A stretch of DNA of 64,000 nucleotides from Chara braunii (GCA_003427395.1 BFEA01000866.1:213981-277980), one strand, 5' to 3'; counted from the stretch's first letter, positions 10,097 through 21,755 are shown. Numbers and translations are program-made. Notes: generated from the letters alone by a model not told the origin.

Positions 10097-11221
10097 TGTT
10101 GCATACTCGTGAAACACAGTCATAAGTATGCGCAGATTCCCAGAACCGACCAGATAATACAGAGTAAATACAAATACAGCGGAAGACTTGAGATACATGG
10201 ACTGACTCTGACCTGACTCGGACTGCAATCGAACACTCTCAATCATACATCGGGGGTGTGAAAGCCCTGGCCGTAGACATAGATGAAGGCCAGGGTCTGA
10301 GATCATCCACGGACAAATGGAGGGAGGAGAGAAACGAAGGGAAGAGGAGAGGGAAGATGACGTCAACTCAATGTTTCCAAAGATAGTATCTTGAAATGTC
10401 AGAAGTGACGAAAATCCGAAATGTCGTGAATACCATGTCTCACAATGTCTCAGATATCGATCTCACAATGTCCAGTACATCTTCAGAAGGAAGATGAAAT
10501 CAGATCCCCCAAGTAGTCCTCAACCTGTAGTCCCAATGTCGCTGTTCCCAATGTTATCAGAATTCGTAACCATCCTTCATACTCATAGTAGTCCCGTAGG
10601 AGAACTCAGAAGTAGGCTTAGACTGAGAAGGTAGGAGGAGAGCGAGAGCGAGAGAGAGAGAGAGAGAGAGAGGGAGCAGAGGGGTGGAGGAACAGAGGGA
10701 GAGAAGGCAACGCCTTCCTCCCTGGTACCTGATCCGGTAGCTATGGCGCGGCAGGGCCGCTGCGCTGTTCCTTCTCCCCGCTGCGCTCGTCTTCTCCTCG
10801 CTGCTCGTGCTAACGCTGCTGTGCTGCGCTAATCTCACTAACACTGCAAGGCTGTGCTAATCCTGAAGACTAACCCAACCGTACTAACTTCTAACCTTCT
10901 GCTGAGGCTGGTACCCAACCTTTTGTAGTGCTGGGCTGGCCTCCTACCTGCTGGTACCTACCGGCCTGGACCGTTGATCTGAATCAACGGTCCAGTTTCG
11001 AACTGGACTTGGCGCCTAAACTCGGCAGCCGCTGAAACTGCGCCGCCGGTAGGTCCTATGCTGGACCGGTACCGGCCTTGTGGCCGTTGGCCTGGGCCTC
11101 TATCCCTGGCCTGCCTGAACCAGTGTACCCCTGGCCTACCTGGGCCTTATCTGAACCGTCGTCCCCTTAGGCTTACCCTGCCTACCTGGAACCGGGCCCT
11201 AACTGGGGCCCGTGTCTCTCA
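10097..11221 (-). repeat. 5' LTR of the Ty3 element
   Basis: On the minus strand it begins TGAGAGACACGG at 11221 and ends GCAACA at 10097, so it has the usual TG...CA ends. The right end abuts the resumption of LINE-A and the left end abuts the PBS. Because the second LTR is missing, the boundaries rest on these junctions only. It contains a short (GA)n run near 10650-10671. Confidence 0.75.
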
Positions 11222-13170
11222 GAATGCCACATCTTTGCTGTGGCCATTGAGCAAAACGGCTCTGAGGAGTCTAAAGAAAAAGGTAGCGGTTTTCCTATGG
11301 AGGGGGGATGGAGAACAGACTAACGTAATAAGCCGAGTAGCTTGGGACTCAATCATCCAGCCAAAGGTAGGAGGAGGCTTGGGAAGATCCGACCACGCAA
11401 GTGCAGGCACTTCAGGTTAAGTGGATAAAAAAGTTTATCTTTGCCCCCCAAAGCCCGTGGTGTGTTTTAGCTTCGGAACATTTGGCTCTGTTGGCCCCGA
11501 CAACCCCCAATACGATCCATCCGCTGACTTTGCTGGATGACTGCTCTTGGACAATTCCACGCAAGTTCCCACATGGAAGGGAAGGGTCAGAAGGGGGTCA
11601 GACACTGGATAACTTTTGGCCATCTCTGTTGCAAATCTGGCGTAAACTCCCGCTCCCGGACAGGACCCACCCCAACCGTTGGGACGCAGTCCATCGTCAA
11701 CCCCTCTTCGGAAATAGATGGGTGACAGACACGAGGGGCGGCGTTATGACGAGCTCATCCCTACCCTGGAAGAGCTGGGTCAAGCATGGAGTACTTAGGG
11801 TAGGGGATCTTTGGGACAGTGAAAGGAAGGACTGGAAAACAGGGGACCAGCTGCGAGCAACCTTAAGATACTGTCACCGCGTAGAGGAGCTATTGGAAAA
11901 CCTTATTGAGGCCATTCCACTGGAATGGTACCGGATCCTCGAACGTGGCCCCACCTTAAAAGAAGGGGATTGGGTTGCAGACACTGGGACCCCACTGAGG
12001 ATTGGCCTGATACATATGGTTTCGCCCCAAAAAGTCTTGGTTGAATACTGTACTAACACCAGAACAGGCACTCTTCAAGGGAGTGGAGCACCCTTCGAAT
12101 GGAGAGATGGAACATCAGTGAACGTCGTCGTGAGAGTTACAGAAGAGAAGGGACAAAGGGTGGCGTTCCAGCCAGACAAACCAATCCAGGACTTGGCTCT
12201 GGACCCGGTGGAATGGACTTGGCAGCCTCCTCAAAAGAGGGGAGCCCGCAAGACAAGACATATTAGCCTACAGCAACTAACGGTTAAATCAGCCTACAAA
12301 ATGCTCAGACCTAAACGCTATATGAGGGATCTGATCAACGATAGATGGGCCAGATACCTGAACGTGGACCGCACCCTCCTGTCACCAATCCAATGGTTCA
12401 AGGAACAAAAATACAAGCCCATGAAAATCACCTCCCTCCAGTGGCAGATAGCCCACCTCTGTCTGCCAACCAACGACTGGTTAACCGACCGTACGAACCT
12501 CAAACAAAGAGGCATACTGCTCCCGTGGTGCCAGCGGTGTCAGAGTCTCTTCCCCTCCCACAAGAAGGCAGAAACCATTGAATATATTTTCATGCAATGC
12601 CCGATTGCCCAATTCATATGGAGATGGTGGGACCCTATATGGCGTAAAATGGAACCGGATATTCCCTGGCCCTGGTCATGGCAAGCCATATTGGCTGGGC
12701 ACTGGGTGTTGGCAGGAACAGCCACGACCTTCGTAGAGAATATGTACAGACTTGGAAGGAGGGCAGTGATATGGGCACTCTGGTGGCAGAGATGCACCCT
12801 GGCCATGGAGAAGGTACGGGTGGAGGGGGCAGAGATCACAGAACAGATCCAGCAACAGATACACCTTGAAATCACACGTAGATGGTTGGACACAAAAGCA
12901 CAATTAGCTCTCCTCAGACAAATTGGAGACGTTAGGAGACGGATTACGGCATTTTGCACGGACTGGATAGGGGGGGAAAGCGAAGGATAGATTGCAAAAA
13001 TAGAATGGAGTGGTGACAAAGGTGGAGGGTTGCGTGACTTGGAAGAAATGAGAGACTATCGTTTAGTTTTCAAGGACTGGACTAACATAGAACCCTCGTT
13101 CCCATTACGCCCTCCCTCGGACTTCCCAGACCCCTTTCCGCCCCATGCCCTGTCATTGGCAGAAATCCTG
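11222..13170 (+). pseudogene. LINE-A ORF2, C-terminal part with zinc finger
   Basis: Continuation of LINE-A after the Ty3 insertion. Bases 11222-11395 read 'SLLWPLSKTALRSLKKKVAVF' and 'GGLG', the segment after RT thumb. A frameshift at about 11390 leads to the long frame 11396-12990. That frame is about 530 residues and ends in a zf-RVT type finger: 'WCQRCQ', then 'ETIEYIFMQCPIAQFIW'. The His of the usual EHIFxxC is replaced by Tyr. Beyond 12990 another frame may carry a short tail to about 13170. No poly-A tail or target duplication was recognised. Confidence 0.85.
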
Positions 13171-14055
13171 CCCTGAATGCAATATCTGATCCCTATGATT
13201 CCCTCTGTTTCTGTATCGACGCCCACACGCAGAACTCCTCCCTGGAGCCCCCTGGGGAGGACCCCGCTAATCTTCTCTTTCTATAGGCTCAGTTGAGGTT
13301 GTCAATGCTAGCATCTTGGATAGCCTGAGCAGCCTGTGACATCGGGCAGGGTCTGGAGGCAGTAGTCAGTGAATAGTATCAGCCCTGAAACGTTTATCTG
13401 GCGCCCTTTTCCGAGGGTGAAGAGATACATAAGGCGATGGCAGTACTCCATGTTCATGAAGGACTGCACTACTGAACACTATACAGACTTGCTCAGTCAA
13501 TCCCCTGGGTTGTAGGGCAATCAATGCTGGCAGGCCCCACAGTCTCAGTCCTCATCTTCCTCACCTTTGTCAGACATGCTCAGACATCCTCAGACATTCT
13601 CAGACATTATTTCTTCTGTAGTATGGGACGCTGGACCCGTTTTCCAGCAGGTGATGCTCCCCACCAATAGATGGAGCCTCTCCCTAGGTGTTAGTGGTGT
13701 CTTCCCTTATCAGCAGCACTAACACTGGCGGGGGCGTTTGAGAAAAAGCGATGGGACACACATTGATGGCATCGTACGCACAGTGGCCTCGCTGTAGCAC
13801 GATGAGGTCATTTGATTCTGCAGATCGCAGAGCAGGCGGAGGTTCGTTCCGGTCCTGAGAATCTCTGTCAGGCACCTCTGGCTGTGATAACTTCATTGAC
13901 TCTGGCATGCGTTATGCAGACAGATCATCAGCAGTTGGGGAGTCCATAGAATGATCAGAGTGTGGATCATTAACCCATCAATCTGCTGCAAACGCTGGTG
14001 CAAATACAGGCTATCACAACATCTTGACAGTCAGAGGTATAGCCATACATCAGAG
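13171..14055. other. Unassigned stretch
   Basis: I see no supportable gene. It contains a 10-bp repeat (TCAGACATNN, four units, 13570-13609). The first part could be 3' untranslated LINE-A sequence. Confidence 0.4.

Positions 14056-14056
<1 letters not shown>

Positions 14057-14118
<62 letters not shown>
14057..14118. repeat. (GA)n microsatellite
   Basis: An almost pure GA dinucleotide run of about 60 bases. Confidence 0.95.
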
Positions 14119-14121
<3 letters not shown>

Positions 14122-14449
14122 TGGTCTGGCTGGTCAATCAGGAACAGTATGCGGATGTGCATTCACAAGCTCTACATGCCTGGAGAACAATCTGGCCGAC
14201 CCTCCCCCGTCCCCTGAACCTGGCCAGGGTGCGTCCCTTGCCTGTGCAGATTAGACGGATTCTGCCGCTGACAGTGAAGGCGTCGCAAAATAAATTAGAA
14301 GACGCCTTTGGGAAGACCTTATTGGACCAGCACATTACAGTAAATCTGGCCTGGCCAGAATAAAACAAGCAACAAGAAAAGGCCTTGGTCGGCCGCTAAG
14401 GAGGCTACGCCCTACTAAGGCTGTCCTACCCCTCTTCTTCGATTTCAAC

Positions 14450-14786
14450 TTACCGGGGGTCCACTCCTTGTGACAGCATCTGGGCCAGTTCTGATGCAGC
14501 AGTTGAGCAGTTCCCGCCAAGCACTTGAGAGGTCCCCAAGTTTGCTATTTGAAGCAAATTCGGCGGATAGCTCAAGGCGCCTTCTTGCTGAGTTCCCCCA
14601 AGTGGCGCGGCAGCGGAGACTCCGCGAGGTACCCTGCGCAGATTGGAGGAAGAAGTGAGTTTCTTGAGATCTTTTTTCGTTTCACGCGGCAGTCCGCTCG
14701 CGTTTTTTGCAGGGCTCGCACCCACCCCTATAATTCCCGCGGTGCTGGCCCTGCAGGCCACCTTTCTTAACAAAGGATCTCATTCC
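14450..14786 (-). other. Possible exon with consensus splice signals (strand uncertain)
   Basis: On the minus strand an open frame of about 110 codons (no internal ATG near its start) runs into CCCCG followed by GTAAGT, a consensus 5' splice donor at about 14451. On the plus strand an alternative exon is equally possible: pyrimidine-rich DNA and ACAG at 14467-14476, open frame to 14655, then GTGAGT at about 14655. The plus-strand frame contains 'SRRLLAEFPQVARQRRLREV'. I recognise no protein family on either strand. GC content is higher than the surroundings. This is the only stretch in the window that looks like host coding sequence. Confidence 0.25.
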
Positions 14787-15140
14787 ATGACCACCTAAAT
14801 ATGTTTGTTTGTCTGCTTATGGAGATTTTGTTGTCTTGAAAAATATACCAATAAGAAGACCAAACCCATATCTCACAGGTCTTAAGAACATCAAGGGAAA
14901 AAGTTTGAAAAACAGAAAGAAAAAGGGTGAGGGGGCCCCTCTTCAGAGGGCGGCGGTTGTCCCAAGCAATTCTGTCTCCGCACGGTCACAGTCCGGTTAG
15001 CATGTACACGACATGACCTCTGCTCTCGTGTGCACCAGGTCTCGCATACAGCCATCGTGACGTGTACTTTTGCTTACCTGTAGACTACGATAAAAGAAAC
15101 GAAAACCTTAGCGCTGAGGGTCACGCCTGTTTTTTTCTTC

Positions 15141-15307
15141 TTAAACCACCAGTACTTCCTAAAGTCGCGTAACGTTAACGCTACGCAATTTTAGGAAACG
15201 TACGGGCCACTACAGGAGCGCCCAAATTCATCCAACTAGAAACGTTTCTACTCCATTTTTTTCCACGGCCGATAGCTGGGCCAAGTACTGGTGGTTTAAA
15301 CCACCAG
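15141..15307. mobile_element. Short foldback element with 17-bp perfect inverted ends
   Basis: TTAAACCACCAGTACTT at 15141-15157 is the exact reverse complement of 15283-15299. Inside, 15156-15197 is an imperfect palindrome around AACGTTAACG. The right end runs into a 20-base perfect palindrome at 15288-15307 centred on TTTAAA. The same end motif occurs near 271-286 and 59661-59676. It is probably a tiny MITE or part of one. Confidence 0.55.
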
Positions 15308-16509
15308 CCTGCGACATCAAGAAACTCTGAAAAAAAATTGTGGTTTTTTTTTTTTTTCCCTTAGAAAAGTCAAAATAGTGGAATGGAAGTTCTAACCATA
15401 TTCTCATTTTGTGTTGGTTTTTTTTTTTTTTCACGAAGGTGAGCGTTGTGCTTCTCTAATTTTTGGCTTCATGCTTTTGGCCCTCTATTTGTGCCAGATT
15501 CAGACTCTTGGGAAGCTGTCAACATCGAGACGCCCAAGGATTCAAGGATGGAGATGGATAACCGTTGATCATTCTCGTATGGGGCAGGGCTCTTTGGGGA
15601 GGGAGGGGGGTAGGGGGTTTGGGAGAAGGGAAGGGGGAAGGGGGCAGGGGTGGGAGCGAAAAATCATAATTCTTGGTTTCTGTTTATTTTGTTATATCCC
15701 CCTCTGGAGTGGCCAAGTCCTTTGTTTTTCTTTTGCAACAATTTTTTTGGGCTTCAAAAAAAAATAAAAACTGAAGAAACTAGATGTAGCTTGTCTCTGA
15801 TTTTTTATTTTTTTTTTCAATGTTCTCGAAAATATTGTACATAATACATATTAGTATGATATTACATAGTTCATACTAGATAGTTTGCTTTTTTTTTTGG
15901 GTCAATCCTTTCTTCTGTAATATCTGTATGTTACTAGACAATCGCATATTGTGGATGTGCCCATTATGTTTTTCTCTGTTCATTATCAATGCATTGCATT
16001 TTTATCAAATTTTATGCCCTTTTGTTTATTGTTTTGGCACATAATGCATATTCCATGTCGGATCCTTCCTCGCTCTTTTTTTCCTCCTCTTTTTTTTTTC
16101 GGTGGGTGGGGTTCTCATAACGGGCAAGAAAAAAGACAAAAAAAAGACAAAAAGAAGTTGGATCTTTTCTTTCCTGTCAGTGAAGGCTCATCTTCTCTTG
16201 AAAACAGCAACGCTACTACAGCCCTGGTATGAGCTTGGCGGGTGAGCCTTTTCTTTTTTTTCCTTTTTTCCCTGTTCTTTCTTTTTTTTTCTTTTTTTTC
16301 TTTTTGCAAAAGGTCTCGATTTTCCATTCAAGGGAAGAAAACGAAACAGGCAACATGTCATCTGACTTTCCCCAGTAGCACTCGTTAAGTTATTGCTCTC
16401 CTAAAGAGAGGATTAGCTATTGGGCCTTTACCACCGTCTTCCCCCAGTGATGACGCATATGTGCTGTATAGGGGTTTTCTTAGAAAATTCAAAAATTCTA
16501 ATAGAACAC
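15308..16509. other. Low-complexity T-rich stretch
   Basis: Long poly-T and pyrimidine tracts with short unique pieces. No gene or element ends recognised. Confidence 0.5.
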
Positions 16510-16759
16510 ATGTATGGTATGTGAAAATCAGGGCTGTTCGAATAGAAAGCGTGTGCTTTGTATTCGAATAGAAAGCAGCCTATGCGTTGTATTCATTTAC
16601 AACGCTGGCGTGTTATGTTCTGGGGAAAAAGACGTTATGCATTGTATTCAGGTTTTCAAAGAATTCGAAAATCCGAATAGAAAGCATGTGTGTTGTATTC
16701 GAATATAGAAAAGCAGATGTGTTGTATTCATCTAGAAAGCAACCTATGTGTTGTATTCG
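16510..16759. repeat. Degenerate tandem repeat of ~27-35 bp
   Basis: The motif GAATAGAAAGC followed about 10 bases later by TTGTATTC is repeated at least five times with variable spacing. No coding sense. Confidence 0.65.
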
Positions 16760-17029
16760 TTTACAGCCTAGGCTACCAGAGTGGCCCGGGGCCACTTGTC
16801 CGGCCGGGCCAAAATTAAATAAAAAAATAAAAATAAAAATAAATATTTTTTGACTTTATTTTTTATTTTAAATTTGGTAAAGAATTTCAATGTGACCCTG
16901 AGGCAAAAGTTGTTCATTTGATCTTTTTTTTTTTTTTTTTTGCTAGGACCTTCCCTGGTCCTTGCACGGTCGGGCCGTCCGGGAAAATAGGGTGGCCCGG
17001 GCGGCCCGGCTGGTAGCCTAGTTTACAAC
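16760..17029. mobile_element. hAT-like MITE, 254 bp
   Basis: Terminal inverted repeats CTAGGCTACCAG (16768) and CTGGTAGCCTAG (ending 17021) enclose an AT-rich core between GC-rich subterminal blocks ('GGCCCGGGCGGCCCGG'). The flanking octamers TTTACAGC and TTTACAAC match at 7 of 8 bases, as expected for an old hAT target duplication. The same family appears at 30322-32424 and, as a 3' end, at about 37960-38054. Confidence 0.75.
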
Positions 17030-17550
17030 ACGTGTTATGTTCGGGGGAAGACGGTAGACGCCCTTCAAGAAGACACCAATCTTCCATTTTATGATCGTCT
17101 ATTCCCAATTATAGCATCGATTGCTCTTCTAAGGAGAGAGGATTAGAACCAATTTGATGGCAGCTTTTGTGTACCCCACTCTTTCTTCAAACAGCCATTC
17201 TTCTTTTTTGTCTTTTTGTTTTGTTTCCCTTCCAGAGCTGCCGCAGCCAACCACCACTCGTTGTACCCTAAGTCTCTCTATTAAACCCCTCTATGCCCTC
17301 GTATTTATTTATCCCTCCTTTGTGTCACCCTGTCCCTGAATTCGGCACTTGTATAAATCCCCCTCTCAGCTGCAATTTTGCAATTTCGTTTTGCAACCCT
17401 TGTACACAGTTTTTCTTGTTGCGATCTTATTTCTGTTTCTGTTTCTGTTTCTGTTCCTCCAAAGAGTCCAAAGTACCCAGAGCAGTACTGCTCTTGTTTT
17501 TTGTCGGACTATTTGATCTAACTCTGGGTTACCCCCATAATCCTTCCAGG
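17030..17550. other. Unassigned stretch
   Basis: Pyrimidine-rich sequence with short open frames only. No feature recognised. Confidence 0.4.
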
Positions 17551-17760
17551 GTTATTTGATCTTACCCTGACTATTTGATCTGACCCCGACAATTTGATCT
17601 GACCCTGACTATTTGACCTGACCCTGACTATTTGATCCGACCCTGACTTTTTGACCTGACCCTGACTATTTGATCTGACCCTGACTACTTGATCTGACCC
17701 TGACTATTTGACCTGACCCTGACTATTTGATCTGACCCTGACTATTTGATCTGACCCTGG
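17551..17760. repeat. 19-bp minisatellite, about 10 units
   Basis: The unit CCCTGACTATTTGATCTGA repeats in tandem from 17565 to about 17757 with mostly T/C changes (ATCTGA/ACCTGA, ATCCGA). A looser array of about 60-bp units containing CTTATCCCCATAA and AAAGTAC follows to about 17905. Confidence 0.92.
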
Positions 17761-17905
17761 CTTATCCCCATAAGCCCTTCCAAAGTACCCTAAGGCTTCT
17801 CTGTCCCTGGCTTATCCCCATAATCCTCCCATCCGCCAAAGTACTTCTCACCACCCCGGCTTATTCCCCCAATCTTCCCATCTTCTGCGAAGTACTTTGC
17901 ACCCA

Positions 17906-18616
17906 GTCCATTTCTGGCCCCAGCGCAAATTATCATGCCAGGCGGAAATCATCATCAATCCCACAAACTCCATCCAACATAACATTTCCATGACATATGT
18001 TTTTTTTCTTCTGTTTCCCCTTTCTGGCCTCAGATACACTAATGAGATGCAGTAGCTGACAAAGTACCCCCCCTATTTTGGCTGATTGCCAGTGATTGGT
18101 GTTTTTTTTTGTTTCCTCTGAAGTGGTATGTCCTTTTTTTTTTTTTTTTGGAAATCTGACCAACTAACACATTCCACATGATACATATGTCTGATTCCTC
18201 TGGACTTCAATCATTTGGTCTTTGGATCTGTGATTGCTTTTGTTTGATATCTCACCTGCTCAGTAACCGCTCTCTTTTGCTCTAGAATATTACATCCTCC
18301 CTGTGATGCGTATTCCAGATATTTTGTCTCCTCCATATTTTTTTTCTTCTCCTCCAACCCCACTTCGTAGGATCGATTCGGAGTTCTTTAACCGCCTTCT
18401 CCACTGCATATGGCCTGTATTCTTATCTCCCCTGAGTCCTCTCCATGTTTTTAGCTCCTCAGCCACCACCACTTCCTTGAGGTCCTTTACTTCCAAAATC
18501 AATTCTTCCTCTGTCCAAAATCAATTCTTCTTCTGTCCTATGCTCCTCCAATCTCCACAGCCGTAGGTGTTTCTCAGTCGTTTCCGCATTCAACCACGTA
18601 TAGCAGCCTTGTAGGC

Positions 18617-18648
<32 letters not shown>

Positions 18649-18652
18649 GGCC
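17906..18652. other. Unassigned pyrimidine-rich stretch
   Basis: No gene recognised. It contains a short direct repeat around 18495-18540 (CAATTCTTC...CTGTCC twice) and a poly-A run of about 27 at 18617-18644. Confidence 0.4.
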
Positions 18653-18822
18653 TTTCCAATAATAGTGTACACCATTCCCATGGAACGGCATAAACCAACT
18701 CTTGTTTTTCTTGTTCTTCTTTTTTTGTTTTTTTCCCCTTTTCCAATAGAGTACACCATTCCCATGGAATTGCATAAACCAACTCTTTTTTTTTCTCGTT
18801 TTTCCTGTTTTTCTTTTTTTGA
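18653..18822. repeat. ~85-bp tandem duplication
   Basis: Two units share CCAATA...GTACACCATTCCCATGGAA and CATAAACCAACTCTT (starting about 18656 and 18741) and differ mainly in the length of pyrimidine tracts. Confidence 0.8.
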
Positions 18823-18827
18823 ACGAG

Positions 18828-19146
18828 TTGCAAAATACCCCCATAAGTTGAGATATATGCCAAAATGCCCCTAAAAGATGCGCGTAGAGCGGAATGACCC
18901 TCTGACAAAAAATATATATATATTTTGTGAAATACCCCTGGCGTCAGTGGGGCCGCCATCTTTGCAATATACCCTGCTATTGCAAAATGCCAAGGCCCAA
19001 ACGGGGAGAGGTCCAGATTGTAAAGTTGCACACCCGCCTGACAGGGTCACAACGCAAAGATTTCGGCCCAGAAGGCCATTCTGCTCTAACCACATCTTTC
19101 AGGGGCATTTTGGCATATATCTCGACTTATGAGGGTATTTTGCAAA
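18828..19146. mobile_element. MITE with ~53-bp terminal inverted repeats, 319 bp
   Basis: 18828-18880 and 19093-19146 are reverse complements with only a few mismatches; the outer end reads TTGCAAAATACCC and the arms contain GATATATGCCAAAATGCCCC. The core is GC-richer than the flanks and has no open frame. The superfamily is undetermined because no clear target duplication is visible. Confidence 0.8.
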
Positions 19147-19780
19147 TTATCCTTTTTTTCCCTTTTTTTCCTTTATTTTCTTTTTCCTTTTCCTTTTTCC
19201 GTTTTTGCTTTCCCCCCCCCCCCTTTTTTTTCTTTCTTTTTTTTCCATAAACCAACTCTAGTTGTCGGATTCTGTATCATTTTTTCCTTATTTGCCATCT
19301 CCTCTTCAGTCCTCCATGACCCCTTGATTTTTTTTGTCTTTTTTTTAAACAGCTTTCCATTCATGAGCTCTTGTTCTCATCAAATAGAACCTCAATTCTA
19401 CCCACACCTTTTCCATTCCGTCCAACTTAGAGAAGTTTTCCGAAGTTTCCTTTCCCTCTTTTTGCCCGGAACATTTTTCCTTCTACATCAAGAATGACCG
19501 GGTTTTGAAATAGCGGTTCTCTAAACACCTGTTCTCTTCTTTCTGGTGCACATGCTCATATATCGGCTTTATTAAAGTTTATTTAGCCTTGCCCCAAATT
19601 CTCAATTCCACAGTAAAATACTCAAGAAGATGCCCTCCATCAAACAAGTGCCCCATATTGGTTCCTCATCTTCCAAGTTCCATGCCTCGCCAAGCAGTTT
19701 TAACATTGAAGTGAAGTGTGCCACGTAAATTCGTCTCCGGTTCCCAAAGCTGTGGGTATGTACTTAGCTTTGGGTAACTA
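19147..19780. other. Pyrimidine-rich unassigned stretch
   Basis: Poly-T, poly-C and mixed pyrimidine runs to about 19260, then unremarkable sequence. No gene recognised. Confidence 0.4.
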
Positions 19781-19911
19781 TTTAGCTTCTAGGGCAACCC
19801 TTAGATCCAAATCCAATGGGTCCGAAATGCTTAGCTCTCCTCTTTAGCTTCTAGGGCAATCCTTAGATCCAAATCCAATGGCCCAGGGCCCGAAATGCTT
19901 AGCTCTCCTCC
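19781..19911. repeat. Tandem duplication of 62/68 bp
   Basis: Two units begin TTTAGCTTCTAGGGCAA and end GAAATGCTTAGCTCTCCTC. The second carries an extra CCCAGG-type insertion before CCCGAAATG. Confidence 0.85.
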
Positions 19912-20033
19912 GCCTCTTGTTAACAACCTTCCACTATGTCACTTTGGGAGAAGGAGGGGTAAACATTTTGGAAAGAGGAGGAGCAGGGCTAGACACCCAC
20001 CTTCCGCCATGAAGAAGATAAGAAATATATTTT

Positions 20034-20606
20034 TTAACTTCTTGAATCTTCTACCGTATTACTACCCTTTCCGCCGCCTCCTTCCTTTTCGCTACTAATC
20101 ATCTTCCACCACGGGACTTCGGATATGTATTTTTTATCTTTTGGGTACCACCCTTTTGACAAAAACTGTGCTCCGAGTCTCCTTACCTCGTCAGTGTCTT
20201 TCTGTCCTCCCGGAGTCACAGAACCGCTGTATGGCAACGATGACAAAATTGCAGCATTGAGGATAACAGCACAACGCCACAGTGAGAGACATTCGATCTT
20301 CAAGTTTGCCCATTTTCTTAATCTTTCTTTGACCCTGCGAACCATTGCCCTATTCGCTCTGTGCGGGTTTTTGGCAAACGAAATCTTATGTCCCGGCAGT
20401 CGTTTCTCCCGAGTTGGCAGAAGTTCTCCCATCCCCCAGCGTGGTGGTTGCCCCGACGTCCGCCCTGTTTTTTTTCTCAAAATTACTGTATTCCGCCGAT
20501 TGACTAAGGCCTCAGGCCTGTATCGCTCGATGTCGGACCCTTGGTCACCCCACAGGGGCTGCAGGGCGGCTCGGTCAGGGGCGAGGGCCGGAGAAGGTCC
20601 CTGCAA
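20034..20606 (-). pseudogene. LINE-B fragment, region after RT
   Basis: A minus-strand open frame of 190 codons. The middle reads like the post-RT segment of plant LINEs ('RVKERLRKWANLKIECLSLW' then 'RCAVILNAAILSSLPYSGS', comparable to the usual 'KLssWk...LSLaGRavvLnaviLSSLPYf'). It carries no catalytic residues and its upstream RT is not adjacent on this strand. The divergent LINE RT at 21066 could be from the same family after an inversion. Confidence 0.5.
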
Positions 20607-21065
20607 TAAGGGGGAAGGGGGGCAGAGGGGGGGGGGGAGTCCGAATCTATGTTATGCAGAAAAATACTCCGGACAAGTTTTGCCTCAGGGTCAAATCGGG
20701 ATTCCTTACCCTCGCTTTAGGCGAATAAAAAATAGAAAAAAAAAAATACAAAATAATTTGACGGAATATCAGGAAATCCTTGCGGTGCAAGTTTGCAGCG
20801 CATGAATGAAGTAGAGGGAACCCAAGCACTGATGAGCTGGTATACGATGGAAACTTTATGAGATTGTATTGAAAAATGACTTTGCAGAACAAGTGTTTCC
20901 TGTGATTTTTTGGACAGAGCGACTCAGTCGATAAGCCTGAGGGAGTCTTTTGAAGATGGAAAACATCAGGTGATAGAAATGGAATCCTTTTCTTGTAGCA
21001 ACCATGTGACTTTTATCAGGATGGAGTTTTGTGCACATGGGCTGGAGCCATTGTGATAGCAACCC

Positions 21066-21755
21066 TTGAGCACCTTGAACAGCCACAAGGTTGCCCTCAT
21101 GTCCTTCGACTTCGAAAAAGCGTACGATAGCGTACGCTGGTCCCTGCTTCAGGCCCTGAGGGCTCGGGGTATAGGGGAGATTTTCGTCAGGTGGATAGCG
21201 GGGCCCCTCATGATTAATGGTCACACGTTGACTCCCTTTCAAGCCACACGGTCAGACCGACGAGGTTGTCACGTGTTCCCCACACTGTGTATCCTATATG
21301 TGGACGTCCGACATGATATGATTCGTGCTGACCCACGCATTTGTGGCCTACAGGTTCGTGGCCTACAGGTACGGGGGCGGGATGTCAGATCGTCAGCATG
21401 CACGGATGATACGGGGGCAGTCCTCCAAGCGACAACGGACCAGTTGGCGGTCCTTAGAAGAATCATGGACACCTTCTCGCCCTATGTAGGGGCGCGGATC
21501 AACTGGGGGAAATCGTGCATAATCTTGAGTAGGATGGTAGTTGGAGGATATTCATGGAATTACGAGTGTACTGGAAGGCGTTGGGATAAGGTACTTGGGG
21601 ATTTTAATGGTGACAGAAAGGGCGGGGGGAAGCCAGGTGGGCGACCTCATTGCTGCGGTTATAGCACAAGCCAGGTGGTGGTTGGGTCGGGCGGCGCCAT
21701 TGTGAATAATATCCCTGGTTGCAGAGCCCAAAGGCATGACTACAAACTCATATAG
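21066..21755 (+). pseudogene. LINE-B reverse transcriptase fragment
   Basis: RT motifs in order: 'ALMSFDFEKAYDSVRW' (first catalytic Asp), 'DRRGCHVFPTLCILYVDV' (the RQGCPLSP box, damaged to RRGCHVFP) and 'CTDDTGAVLQ' (the YADD box, changed to CTDD). Then comes 'GARINWGKSC', the usual motif after the active site. A small in-frame duplication repeats 'GLQVR'. Sense beyond residue 160 is lost. Not functional. Confidence 0.8.

Larger units (their letters stand above)
5851..11221 (-). mobile_element. Ty3/gypsy LTR retrotransposon, truncated within RT
   Basis: On the minus strand, from right to left: a 1.1 kb LTR (10097-11221), a primer binding site (10082-10093), an AT-rich leader, gag, retropepsin and the first part of RT. 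It stops abruptly at 5851 just after the 'PLPRIDD' motif. The rest of RT, RNase H, integrase and the second LTR are absent. It lies inside LINE-A ORF2, which resumes at 11222, so it inserted after LINE-A. Loss of one half means no target duplication can be checked. Confidence 0.9.

Noticed and set aside
5851-11221. The reversed Ty3 element was considered as an intact insertion.
   Set aside because: There is no integrase, RNase H or second LTR before LINE-A sequence resumes, so it is truncated.
14121-14363. An 80-codon plus-strand open frame next to the GA repeat.
   Set aside because: It starts at the edge of the microsatellite and I recognise no motif; possible old LINE remnant, but not supportable.
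17551-17760. Regularly spaced short repeats were considered as a CRISPR array.
   Set aside because: Units are contiguous with no spacers, and the context is eukaryotic with no cas genes.
18828-19146. Classification of this MITE as hAT.
   Set aside because: Ends are not of the CAGGG or CTAGG type seen in the other elements and no 8-bp flanking repeat is visible.
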